DNA of 64,000 nucleotides from Planctomycetaceae bacterium. GTDB lineage: Bacteria > Planctomycetota > Planctomycetia > Gemmatales > Gemmataceae. How positions within the stretch are numbered: position 1 is the first letter of the stretch; each line of letters starts with the position of its first letter. A program made the translations under genes and the position numbers. Location of the stretch: positions 35,121-99,120 of the forward strand of contig PNLP01000023.1 in the NCBI GenBank assembly GCA_013823135.1. Reading direction: 5' to 3'. A model generated the notes under the pieces. It was not told where the DNA came from, made no database searches, and worked only from the letters and a program-made list of their open reading frames with translations. Shown piece after piece: positions 17,034-23,980 of the stretch.

Positions 17034-18170
17034 ATGTCAGCGGTCGCCCCCACCCACCCAGACCGGGCCGGGAATCAGGAAGTCCTCGCCATTCTCGCTC
17101 GCTGCGGGAACGTCGATCTCTCCCGACTCTCCCACGCCATCGGTCCAGTTGACGGAGAGGACGCCCTTCGAGCACTCGTCGCCCTTCAAATGCTCGACCG
17201 AATTGCAGCGCGTGCGGTGTCGCTGGTCCTTAAAGGGCGGCTGAGTGAAGGAGACTTGAAACAGCTCCTGGACGTCTCGACGCTTCAATACCGCCTCGAC
17301 CGATTCGCGCCGGCCCCAGCCCCACCGACCGTTCACCCGCTCCCGCTTCCGCTCAACAGCCGCCTTGGTCGCTACCCGGTCCTGGGTCTACTCGGGCGGG
17401 GTGGGTCGTGCCACGTGTACCGCAGCGTTCACCCGGAACTCGGTGTTCCGGTGGCACTGAAGGTTTCCGCCGACGCAACACCACTCGAAGCCGAAGCAGG
17501 GGTGCTCGCTCGAATCAGCCACGCGAACGTTGTTCGCCTCTGGGATCTCGAGCGGGTCGGCCGGCTCACTGTCCTGGTTCTGGAATACGTCGATGGCGAA
17601 AGCCTGGCTCGCACGCTCGGCCGGGTGGGAGCGGTTGATGTCCGCGTTGCTTTCCGGATGGCCCGCGATGTGATCCGCGGGTTGTGTTCCGCCCACGCCG
17701 CGGGCGTCGTTCACGGCGACGTGAAACCCGCGAACGTGATCGCCACCTCTGCCGGCCGGTTCAAACTCGCCGACTTCGGGAGCACGCGGCCCACCAGCCT
17801 CGCCCTCTATGCTGGCGGGGCGGTCCACGGAACCTGGCCCTACGCCGCGCTGGAATGTTTCGACGGCCGTGGCAACGAACGCTCCGACATCTACTCGCTG
17901 GGCCTCACCCTGTACCACGCGCTAACGGGGCACTCGCCCGTGACCGCACGCGGGTTCGCCGAGTGCCGCGAGGAACACACGAACCTGACTCTCGACCCGC
18001 TGCACTGGACGGTTCCCGGAGTGAGCCGGAAGGCGTCCGATCTGATTCGCCGGATGACCGCTCTCGACCCGACCGACCGACCGACCGGCCGCCGACTGGT
18101 GGCCGAAGCACGCCGGGCGTTTTGCCCTGATGCGTCCGCAACGTACTCGCACCCGGAGATCGCACGATGA
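17034..18170 (+). CDS. Ser/Thr protein kinase, first gene of the bilin operon
   Basis: 378 residues. A helical N-terminal domain of about 95 residues with no known motif precedes a Pro-rich linker and a compact protein kinase domain: glycine loop GRGGSCHV (121-128), VALKV lysine 143, HGDVKPANV (227-235; HRD changed to HGD but the catalytic Asp and Asn kept), LADFGS (DFG 247-249) and a late SDIYSLGLTLYHALTGHSP helix. No transmembrane segment is visible, so it should be cytosolic. Probably active, though the HGD variant may alter activation-loop control. The gene overlaps the next by 4 nt (ATGA). Confidence 0.88.
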   Translation: MSAVAPTHPDRAGNQEVLAILARCGNVDLSRLSHAIGPVDGEDALRALVALQMLDRIAARAVSLVLKGRLSEGDLKQLLDVSTLQYRLDRFAPAPAPPTVHPLPLPLNSRLGRYPVLGLLGRGGSCHVYRSVHPELGVPVALKVSADATPLEAEAGVLARISHANVVRLWDLERVGRLTVLVLEYVDGESLARTLGRVGAVDVRVAFRMARDVIRGLCSAHAAGVVHGDVKPANVIATSAGRFKLADFGSTRPTSLALYAGGAVHGTWPYAALECFDGRGNERSDIYSLGLTLYHALTGHSPVTARGFAECREEHTNLTLDPLHWTVPGVSRKASDLIRRMTALDPTDRPTGRRLVAEARRAFCPDASATYSHPEIAR

Positions 18171-19987
18171 AACCCGGACGCCCGAACCGGTTTCGCACTC
18201 GACTACTGACGGCGGCGCTCTGCCCGCTTGCGGTGGCTGTCGTCGCCGTTGCCGTCCCGCCCGATTCACCCCTGATGCCCATCGTTCTGGGTGCGGGGTT
18301 TGTGTTCGCCGCGATCGCCGCAGGCGCACTATGGACACTCAGTCGGCCTCTCGCGGAGTTGGTCGATGCCGTCGAGCAACTCGCCGACGCGAAGGCAGAG
18401 GCGGAACTGCCGACAGCGAGAAATGACGAACTCGGCCGGATCGCCGTTCGCATCAGCGACCTGTTGGAACGGATCGAGGCCGCCGACCTGCGAGCCGAGG
18501 AAGCCGAACAGGCAACCGAAGTGGCCAACCAGCAGATCGACGTGGCCAACCGCCGAACGGATGACGCCAACCGCCGAATCGATTCGGTCCGTGCGGAGTT
18601 GGCCGATCACCAGAATCGGTTCACGACTGCTCTCGGCCAGTTGAGCGAGAACATCGGTCAGGTGGCGAACGGCACAGCGGTCACACCGCTGGCCCTGAGC
18701 CTGCCACCCGCCGTGTCGGGCGAAGCGGTGACCGCCGCCGTGCTGGATCTCAACACGAAAATGACCGCCATTCGCCAGCGTCTCTCGGGCTTCCTGCGAA
18801 TCCTTCAGACATGCCCGACGCCGCTGTTGGTCGCTGATGACCGCGGGAACATCCGCTACGCGAACACGGCTGCCGAGCAGGCACTCCGGCGACCCGCTGC
18901 GGAACTCACACGAACGACACTGGCGAGCCACTTCCGCCAGCCAGCAAGCCCAGACCCGAGCGGTTTGCCGCCGATCCCAGGAAGCGGGGTGTCGGGCTGG
19001 CTGGCCGAAGGCGGGCGGACGGTTGTTGCGGAATCGACGAGCCGCATTGTCCTGTTCTCACTGACGGCAGCACGGTCGGGGCCACAAGCATCGCCCATGT
19101 GGTGCGTGGTCTTCCGCGATCTCACCGAAGACCACCACCGCCTCGGCACCGTGCTGGCCCGAACCCGCGAGGAGGCGTTCGCGAACACCCTCGCACTTGC
19201 GGACCGATCTGTCGGCGATGCCGGCGGAATGATCCTGACCCAGACCCGGCAACTCATCTGCGAGGCGAAGCAATCGCAGCAACGCGATGCACTCGTTCCC
19301 CGCCTCAAGTCGGTTCAGCAGGCCGCTGGCGATCTTGACGCGCAGGCTCGTGTCACCCGTTGGCTCGCGGTCATCCTGTGGGGCCAACTCCCGCCGCCGG
19401 CCCGAGTCGAGTTCCTGGCCAGCGAGTCGGTTCGGTCCGTGGTCGATCAACTGGACGCCCGGTTGAAGGCCCGGAACGCCACCATCACCGTGACCGACCA
19501 GGGTGGTTGGGTGTACTGCGACGAGGAATGGCTGCGGACCGCCGTTCACGGAGCGCTCGCCCACGCGGTCTCGTCGGTGAAGGACGGCCCCATCGGCGTC
19601 AAACTCCGCCGCCTCCCGTGCGACCCCGGCGAACGCGAAGGCCGCCTCGAAGTTGAAATTCTCGACGCGGGTCCGGCCCTCACTGAGCTCGAACTGGCAG
19701 CGCTCACCCAGCCGTTCGGCGGTATCGACCCCACGGCGTTCCTCCCGGCTCCGGGTGCGGACGGATACCTCCCTGGCCTCTTGCTCGCGGGCCGAATGGC
19801 CGCAGCGTTGGGCGGCTCGATGGCATTCGACGCAACTGCTTCGGGTCGCCTGATTGTTCGGCTCGTTGTGCCCACGCGACTCCCCGATCAGGCCGACACG
19901 ACACCAGTCGAGAGCAACGGGAAGCAGCCCGACGTGGGGCACCCGGAAGAACTGTGCATGGGCTGGAAACTCGGCGCGGCGTGCTGA
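18167..19987 (+). CDS. Membrane sensor, PAS plus histidine-kinase-like ATPase without visible H-box
   Basis: 606 residues. Two transmembrane helices at about 13-30 and 37-57, a HAMP-like segment (TLSRPLAELVDAVEQLADAK), a coiled coil with repeated ANRRxDxANRR-type heptads (115-150), a PAS-like region around 205-260 (TPLLVADDRGNIRYANTAAE), and a C-terminal HATPase-like fold (EEWLRTAVHGALAHAVSS as N-box, EILDAGPALTELE, LPGLLLAGRMAAALGGSMAF). I see no H-E/D phospho-acceptor in the helical region before the ATPase (RTREEAFANTLALADRSVGD onward). It may therefore regulate rather than autophosphorylate. Coupled to the preceding kinase gene by a 4-nt overlap. Confidence 0.75.
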   Translation: MKPGRPNRFRTRLLTAALCPLAVAVVAVAVPPDSPLMPIVLGAGFVFAAIAAGALWTLSRPLAELVDAVEQLADAKAEAELPTARNDELGRIAVRISDLLERIEAADLRAEEAEQATEVANQQIDVANRRTDDANRRIDSVRAELADHQNRFTTALGQLSENIGQVANGTAVTPLALSLPPAVSGEAVTAAVLDLNTKMTAIRQRLSGFLRILQTCPTPLLVADDRGNIRYANTAAEQALRRPAAELTRTTLASHFRQPASPDPSGLPPIPGSGVSGWLAEGGRTVVAESTSRIVLFSLTAARSGPQASPMWCVVFRDLTEDHHRLGTVLARTREEAFANTLALADRSVGDAGGMILTQTRQLICEAKQSQQRDALVPRLKSVQQAAGDLDAQARVTRWLAVILWGQLPPPARVEFLASESVRSVVDQLDARLKARNATITVTDQGGWVYCDEEWLRTAVHGALAHAVSSVKDGPIGVKLRRLPCDPGEREGRLEVEILDAGPALTELELAALTQPFGGIDPTAFLPAPGADGYLPGLLLAGRMAAALGGSMAFDATASGRLIVRLVVPTRLPDQADTTPVESNGKQPDVGHPEELCMGWKLGAAC

Positions 19988-19999
19988 GCAGGGGGATCA

Positions 20000-20473
20000 A
20001 TGAAGACGCTGACGCTCACCCCAGTTGGCGGCAACCTGGACGTATCGACGGGCTCACGGCTCGTCGATGGGTTGCTGTCGCGGGATCTGGAAATCGACAT
20101 GGCGTGTGGCGGGAAGGGCGTGTGCGCCACCTGCCATGTGTACGTCCGATCCGGTCGCGGGAGTGTTTCGCCACCGACCGCGCGAGAGACGAAGACACTC
20201 GGCATGCTGGCCACTGCCGAACCGGATAGCCGGCTCGCGTGCCAGTGCCGAATCGAGGGTGACGGCATCCTCGTCGAGGTTCCTGAAGGGCTGTACGTCC
20301 AGTCCATCGAACAGGTTGACAAGCTGATTGGCACGGTCGCCGGGTACGACTACCTGCACCCCGTCACCGGCCGCCGACTGATTCCAAAGGGTAAGGTCAT
20401 CACCCGGTCCGTGATTAACGAGTTCGTCGCCTCGGCGAAGGAACTGCAAAAGGCCCGCGAATCTGCCGGCTAA
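20000..20473 (+). CDS. 2Fe-2S ferredoxin of the bilin cassette
   Basis: 157 residues; AGGGGG precedes the ATG. The Fdx fold has the cluster motif C36-GGKGV-C42-AT-C45 and a fourth ligand in RLACQC (Cys81, with Cys83 as neighbour), followed by an extra C-terminal segment of about 60 residues ending in HPVTGRRLIPKGKVITRSV. The same extension occurs in the ferredoxin part of the fusion kinase at 23977, so the two are paralogues. The likely role is one-electron donation, for example to the heme oxygenase encoded 3 kb downstream in the same operon, or redox sensing. Spacing to neighbours is 12 and 22 nt. Confidence 0.9.
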   Translation: MKTLTLTPVGGNLDVSTGSRLVDGLLSRDLEIDMACGGKGVCATCHVYVRSGRGSVSPPTARETKTLGMLATAEPDSRLACQCRIEGDGILVEVPEGLYVQSIEQVDKLIGTVAGYDYLHPVTGRRLIPKGKVITRSVINEFVASAKELQKARESAG

Positions 20474-20495
20474 GCCGGCCAGGGGAATATCACCG

Positions 20496-21302
20496 ATGCG
20501 CACCACAGCCACCGACGACGACTACAACGCACCGCTCGACCGCCCGTCCGAGCGGACCCTGCAACTCGTTTGGCAGGAGAAGGCGGACCTTCGTGCCGTC
20601 AACCTCCTCCGCCGAACGGGCGTGACCGACGGGAAGATCAACCGGATCATCACGCCGGTGCTGGGCGTGCAGCCGTACAAGCACAACCACTACCACGACA
20701 CCGAGTTCTTCCGCCACGACGTGGACCGCGGGACTGTCACCAACCCCTACGGTCAGCGTGTGATGCGGGTGACCGAAGACTTCATGGTCGCCATGCTCGG
20801 CTCGCTCGAAGACGAGGCCGGCCAGAACGGTGCCCGCGAGATCATGTACAAGTGCGGGTACCAGTGGGGCGTGCAGGACATGAAGCGATTCATGCCCCGG
20901 ATGCAGGCCGAGTTCGAGGCGGAACTCGACAAGATGCGGATGGACTTCCTGCTGGAAACGTGGTGGTGGCCGCTCACCATCCTCGGGTGGGGCACCTGGC
21001 GATACGACTTCACGCAGCGCGACAAGGGGCTGCTGTACGTCGAGCTGTTCGAGTCGGCCGTCGCTCAGTCCGTCGGCGACATCGGCTCGGTCGTGTGCTA
21101 CTTTTACGCGGGCCTGTTCGCCTCCGTGTTCAGCGTCCTCGCGAAGCGCAGCCTCGGTTGCGTCGAGATGCAGTGCTACGCCACCGGCGAGGACTTCTGC
21201 AAGTTCGTGATCGCCGATTACGACCGCGTCGATGCGGCTTCGTTCTGGCGAAGCGAAGGCGCTTCGGCCCGCGACATTTCCCGAAAACTGTCCGAGATGT
21301 GA
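20496..21302 (+). CDS. V4R-domain protein 1
   Basis: 268 residues. The C-terminal half is a V4R (4-vinyl-reductase-like) domain, seen in REIMYKCGYQWGVQDMKRF, then VVCYFYAGLFASVFSVLAKR and the Cys-rich end LGCVEMQCYATGEDFCKFVI. V4R domains are small-molecule-binding modules found near chlorophyll/bilin metabolism genes. The N-terminal 100 residues are specific to this subgroup. With the paralogue at 21570 it forms the pair of V4R proteins that accompanies bilin-biosynthesis-associated globins in other bacteria. Bilin or heme binding is inferred from context only. Confidence 0.85.
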   Translation: MRTTATDDDYNAPLDRPSERTLQLVWQEKADLRAVNLLRRTGVTDGKINRIITPVLGVQPYKHNHYHDTEFFRHDVDRGTVTNPYGQRVMRVTEDFMVAMLGSLEDEAGQNGAREIMYKCGYQWGVQDMKRFMPRMQAEFEAELDKMRMDFLLETWWWPLTILGWGTWRYDFTQRDKGLLYVELFESAVAQSVGDIGSVVCYFYAGLFASVFSVLAKRSLGCVEMQCYATGEDFCKFVIADYDRVDAASFWRSEGASARDISRKLSEM

Positions 21303-21320
21303 CACCAACGAGATGCACCG

Positions 21321-21548
21321 ATGAGTCGTCCACGACCGACCTGGGCCGCACTGTCTGCCCACTTCCGTCCACAGGTTGCCCGAACTGCGGTGGCTCGCAC
21401 GGGCCAGTCGCCGGCGATGCGGGGCGTGCCACCTGGCCGCCGGCCGATGGGGCGGTTGCTCGCCGCACCGCCTTCGGCATCTCCGGCCAACCCGGCACCC
21501 GCCCCGACACAAGCGGAAGCCGCCACCGCACCCGCCGCCGTGGCCTAA
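21321..21548 (+). CDS. Small Pro/Ala/Arg-rich protein between V4R genes
   Basis: 75 residues with a basic N-terminal half and an Ala/Pro tail; no fold or motif recognised. It is included because it fits the operon exactly: 18 nt after the previous stop, 21 nt before the next start, with CGAGATG as a possible ribosome site. The low-complexity composition leaves open that it is only spacer sequence in a GC-rich genome. Confidence 0.5.
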   Translation: MSRPRPTWAALSAHFRPQVARTAVARTGQSPAMRGVPPGRRPMGRLLAAPPSASPANPAPAPTQAEAATAPAAVA

Positions 21549-21569
21549 CACCGAACCCGAGGATCGCCG

Positions 21570-22238
21570 ATGACACCCTCCGTTGAACCGCCGCTGCGAC
21601 TGAAGGGGAACGCATACGCCCGCCCCGGCTACTTCACCACCGACGTGGCCAAAGGCGTGACCCGAACGCCATCCGGCCAGCGGGTATGCACCCTCCCGAG
21701 CGAGTTCCTGCTCGGGTTTCGCGACGCCCTCATCTACGAATGCGGCAAGGCTTACCGCAAGGTGATGAAAGCCGCCGGGAAGAAGTGGGGCACGCAGTTC
21801 GCCGCCCGCTTCGACAAGGAACTGAACGCCCTCTACCAGACTCGTGTGCGTGAGTTGCCCGCCGCGCTCGTACACACGTGCCTCGCCGACTCGTTCTCCG
21901 CCAACGGCTACGGTCGGCTGGAAATCGACATGGCTCTCTGCGACTTCGGCGTGCTCGTCGTCGATCTTCACGACTCGATGATGCCGAGCCTTGTGCGAGA
22001 GGCCGACCGGCCGGTCGATCTCCTTGCGGCTGGGTTGCTCGGCGCGGTCTTCTCGCACCTCAGCGGCGAAACGCTCGATGCCGTGCAGACCGAGTGCCCA
22101 GCGCTCGGTGCCGACCGATCGCGGTTCATCATCGCACGCAGCGATGCGATCACCGCCGCCGAGGAGTTCATCGACGCCACGGAAGCGATGCCGTCGCACG
22201 ACGCCATTCTCGACCGGGTTCGACAGGCTGTTGCCTAG
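21570..22238 (+). CDS. V4R-domain protein 2
   Basis: 222 residues, a divergent partner of the V4R protein at 20496. Shared layout: FFxxD/YFTTDVAKGVTRTPSGQRV early, FRDALIYECGKAYRKVMKAA (V4R start), LLAAGLLGAVFSHLSGETLD and the end VQTECPALGADRSRFIIARS. It retains one Cys in the terminal motif where protein 1 has several. No catalytic residues are known for the family. The GATCGCCG leader gives a weak ribosome site, so translational coupling within the operon is likely. Confidence 0.82.
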   Translation: MTPSVEPPLRLKGNAYARPGYFTTDVAKGVTRTPSGQRVCTLPSEFLLGFRDALIYECGKAYRKVMKAAGKKWGTQFAARFDKELNALYQTRVRELPAALVHTCLADSFSANGYGRLEIDMALCDFGVLVVDLHDSMMPSLVREADRPVDLLAAGLLGAVFSHLSGETLDAVQTECPALGADRSRFIIARSDAITAAEEFIDATEAMPSHDAILDRVRQAVA

Positions 22239-22267
22239 GAGTTGCCGAACACACACCGGAGTTTCCG

Positions 22268-22750
22268 ATGAACACCTGGCTGACCGACATCATCCGCCGC
22301 ACCAACGAGCGGGCCTTCTCCGAAACCGATTTGGCCCGAATCATGGCGTATTACGCCCGCCTTCCCATCCGTCTGAAGCTGGGTGAGGAACTGGAGAAGC
22401 AAGAGCCCACTCTGGCTCGGAAGCTCCACGAGGAGCTGGCACGCCGGTTCCCCGATCGGCCGCTCTACACCCGGCCGCTCGCACAGGATCTCGTCGAGAG
22501 CTTGCGGCACGTGAACCTCGCGGTTCTTGCCGACGACACCAAGTTGTTGAAGCTCCGGTGGACCGACCACCTGGCCCGGCTCCTTCCCGCACTCGGGGTC
22601 GAGCCGCTGGAAGTTCGCGACGCGTACCTCGTGCTCCGCGAACTCCTCGAAACTCGCCTCACCGGCTCGGCGTGGGAAGCATTCCGCCCCGCGTTCGACG
22701 AAATGACCGAGGCGCTCTCCACCATCCCCGCCCCAACCCTTGCGGTCTGA
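22268..22750 (+). CDS. Phycobiliprotein-like globin 1 (BBAG-type)
   Basis: 160 residues, all helical. The order and spacing of helices match phycobiliproteins: an N-terminal XY-type helix pair, then RPLAQDLVESLRHVNLAVLA aligned with the KC-x-RD-xx-YLR-x-x-Y-x-L region of phycocyanin alpha, followed by LLKLRWTDHLARLLPALGVE and a final ETRLTGSAWEAFRPAFDEM. Asp74 matches the bilin-contacting Asp87 of CpcA, whereas the chromophore Cys84 position is Leu71; the protein has no Cys at all. Any bilin would have to be bound non-covalently. Context (heme oxygenase, V4R, ferredoxin) supports the bilin-biosynthesis-associated globin class. The frame starts at the ATG 22268 after a 29-nt gap. Confidence 0.78.
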   Translation: MNTWLTDIIRRTNERAFSETDLARIMAYYARLPIRLKLGEELEKQEPTLARKLHEELARRFPDRPLYTRPLAQDLVESLRHVNLAVLADDTKLLKLRWTDHLARLLPALGVEPLEVRDAYLVLRELLETRLTGSAWEAFRPAFDEMTEALSTIPAPTLAV

Positions 22751-22764
22751 TCCCGGAGGTTGCA

Positions 22765-23286
22765 GTGATCTCTCGCATCATTTTCCGACTCGATAACGCG
22801 TACCCCACGGCCGACGACCGGGCCGCGATTGAGAACTACATCGCCACCGCCGAGACTCGCCGGGCTGCCCTGGAAGAGGTCCGACAGGCGGCCACCGTGG
22901 TCCCCGAGAAGGTCGTTGCCGGGTTGCGGCTTCGCTACCCGCAGTTCGCCCGCCTCCGCTCGACCGGGTTCGACAAGATCCAGCGAGACATGGGGATGCT
23001 CACGAACATGGCCGGGAACGCGATGTTCCTCAGCGAGCACGAAACGCTCGACCACGAGTTCACGATCTGGTTCCAGACCATCCTGAAGGGGGCTCACGTG
23101 TCCCCACAGTTCATGCGAGATGGCTTCCAACTCTGGCACGAGCACCTCCGGGCGAACATGTCGCCCACCGCGTGGGGCTTGCTGCGTCCACACGCCGAAC
23201 ACCTCGCCGATGTGCTCTCCAACCTGCCGATCCCGGCACGGGACGAGACTGGCGAACGCAGAGCCACACCGGCGGTCGCGAACTGA
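22765..23286 (+). CDS. Phycobiliprotein-like globin 2 (BBAG-type)
   Basis: 173 residues from a GTG at 22765, chosen for the GGAGG six bases upstream. The match to phycobiliproteins is clear: YPTADDRAAIENYIATAETR resembles the N-terminal helices, VVAGLRLRYPQFARL the A/B region, and KIQRDMGMLTNMAGNAMFL aligns with K-C-A-R-D-I-G-Y-Y-L-R of phycocyanin alpha (K71, R74 and D75 conserved; Ile72 in place of the bilin Cys). HETLDHEFTIWF and LKGAHVSPQFMRDGFQLWHE continue the register. No Cys is present. It diverges strongly from globin 1, suggesting an alpha/beta-like heterodimer; that is inference. Confidence 0.82.
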   Translation: MISRIIFRLDNAYPTADDRAAIENYIATAETRRAALEEVRQAATVVPEKVVAGLRLRYPQFARLRSTGFDKIQRDMGMLTNMAGNAMFLSEHETLDHEFTIWFQTILKGAHVSPQFMRDGFQLWHEHLRANMSPTAWGLLRPHAEHLADVLSNLPIPARDETGERRATPAVAN

Positions 23287-23320
23287 ACCCCTCCCACGAG
23301 CCGCATCTGAGGAACAGAAG

Positions 23321-23980
23321 ATGGACCTTTTCGAGCAACTCCGGGCCGAGACCCGACCCGCACACGATGCAATCGAGCGACTCCCGGCCGCACGCGCGAT
23401 GATCGACGGGACCATCGCCCGGGACGACTACACCGAACTTTTGGCCCGGTTGTACTGGGTTCACGAAGTGTTCGAAGACGAAGTTTGTCGGCATCCGGAA
23501 CTCGCGTCTGTGTGGCCAGTCGAAGCGACACGGGCAGCAGCGATTGCCAACGACTTGAAGGCACTTGGGGCGCAGCAAAGCCCCACGCCTCCAGACGCCA
23601 TCGTCGCGTGGGCCGACCGCATTCGTACCTGGGCGGAAACCAACCCCGCCGTTTGGGGCGGTGTCGGGTACGTCCTCGAAGGGAGCCGCATGGGAAGCCG
23701 GATGCTCGTCGCTCCGCTCTCGCTGGCGCTCAGTGTTGCCGTTGAAGCAGGTACCGGGCTGGATTACCACCGTGAAGGGTGCGACGACCCAGGTGGCCGC
23801 TGGCGCCGCGTGCGAACCGCAATCGCCACACTGGACCGAACGGCAGCGGACCGCGACGCGCTGGTGTATGGCGCGGTCGCCACGTTCGAGATGATGACGG
23901 CCGTTCACGCGGACTCGGATTACGTTGCTGACGCGTGCTTCCAGGTTCCTGTGCTGGCCAATCTCGACGGTTCGATATGA
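23321..23980 (+). CDS. bphO: Biliverdin-producing heme oxygenase
   Basis: 219 residues; ATG 23321 with GAGGAA upstream. Heme oxygenase opens heme to biliverdin, CO and Fe2+ using electrons from a ferredoxin or reductase. Seen: TRPAHDAIE with the proximal heme ligand His15, and the distal helix GYVLEGSRMGSR (116-127), close to the Y-V-L-E-G-S-x-x-G pattern of bacterial heme oxygenases. Length is normal for the family. It lies in the operon between the globin pair and the ferredoxin-kinase fusion (4-nt ATGA overlap with the latter) and 5 kb from a biliverdin-type phytochrome, so product and user are co-located. The gene symbol is given by function. Confidence 0.9.
   Translation: MDLFEQLRAETRPAHDAIERLPAARAMIDGTIARDDYTELLARLYWVHEVFEDEVCRHPELASVWPVEATRAAAIANDLKALGAQQSPTPPDAIVAWADRIRTWAETNPAVWGGVGYVLEGSRMGSRMLVAPLSLALSVAVEAGTGLDYHREGCDDPGGRWRRVRTAIATLDRTAADRDALVYGAVATFEMMTAVHADSDYVADACFQVPVLANLDGSI

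Noticed and set aside
20490..22256. Long antisense frame (588 codons) opposite the V4R genes
   Set aside because: GC-rich codon usage creates such frames; the plus strand holds recognisable V4R families with operon spacing.
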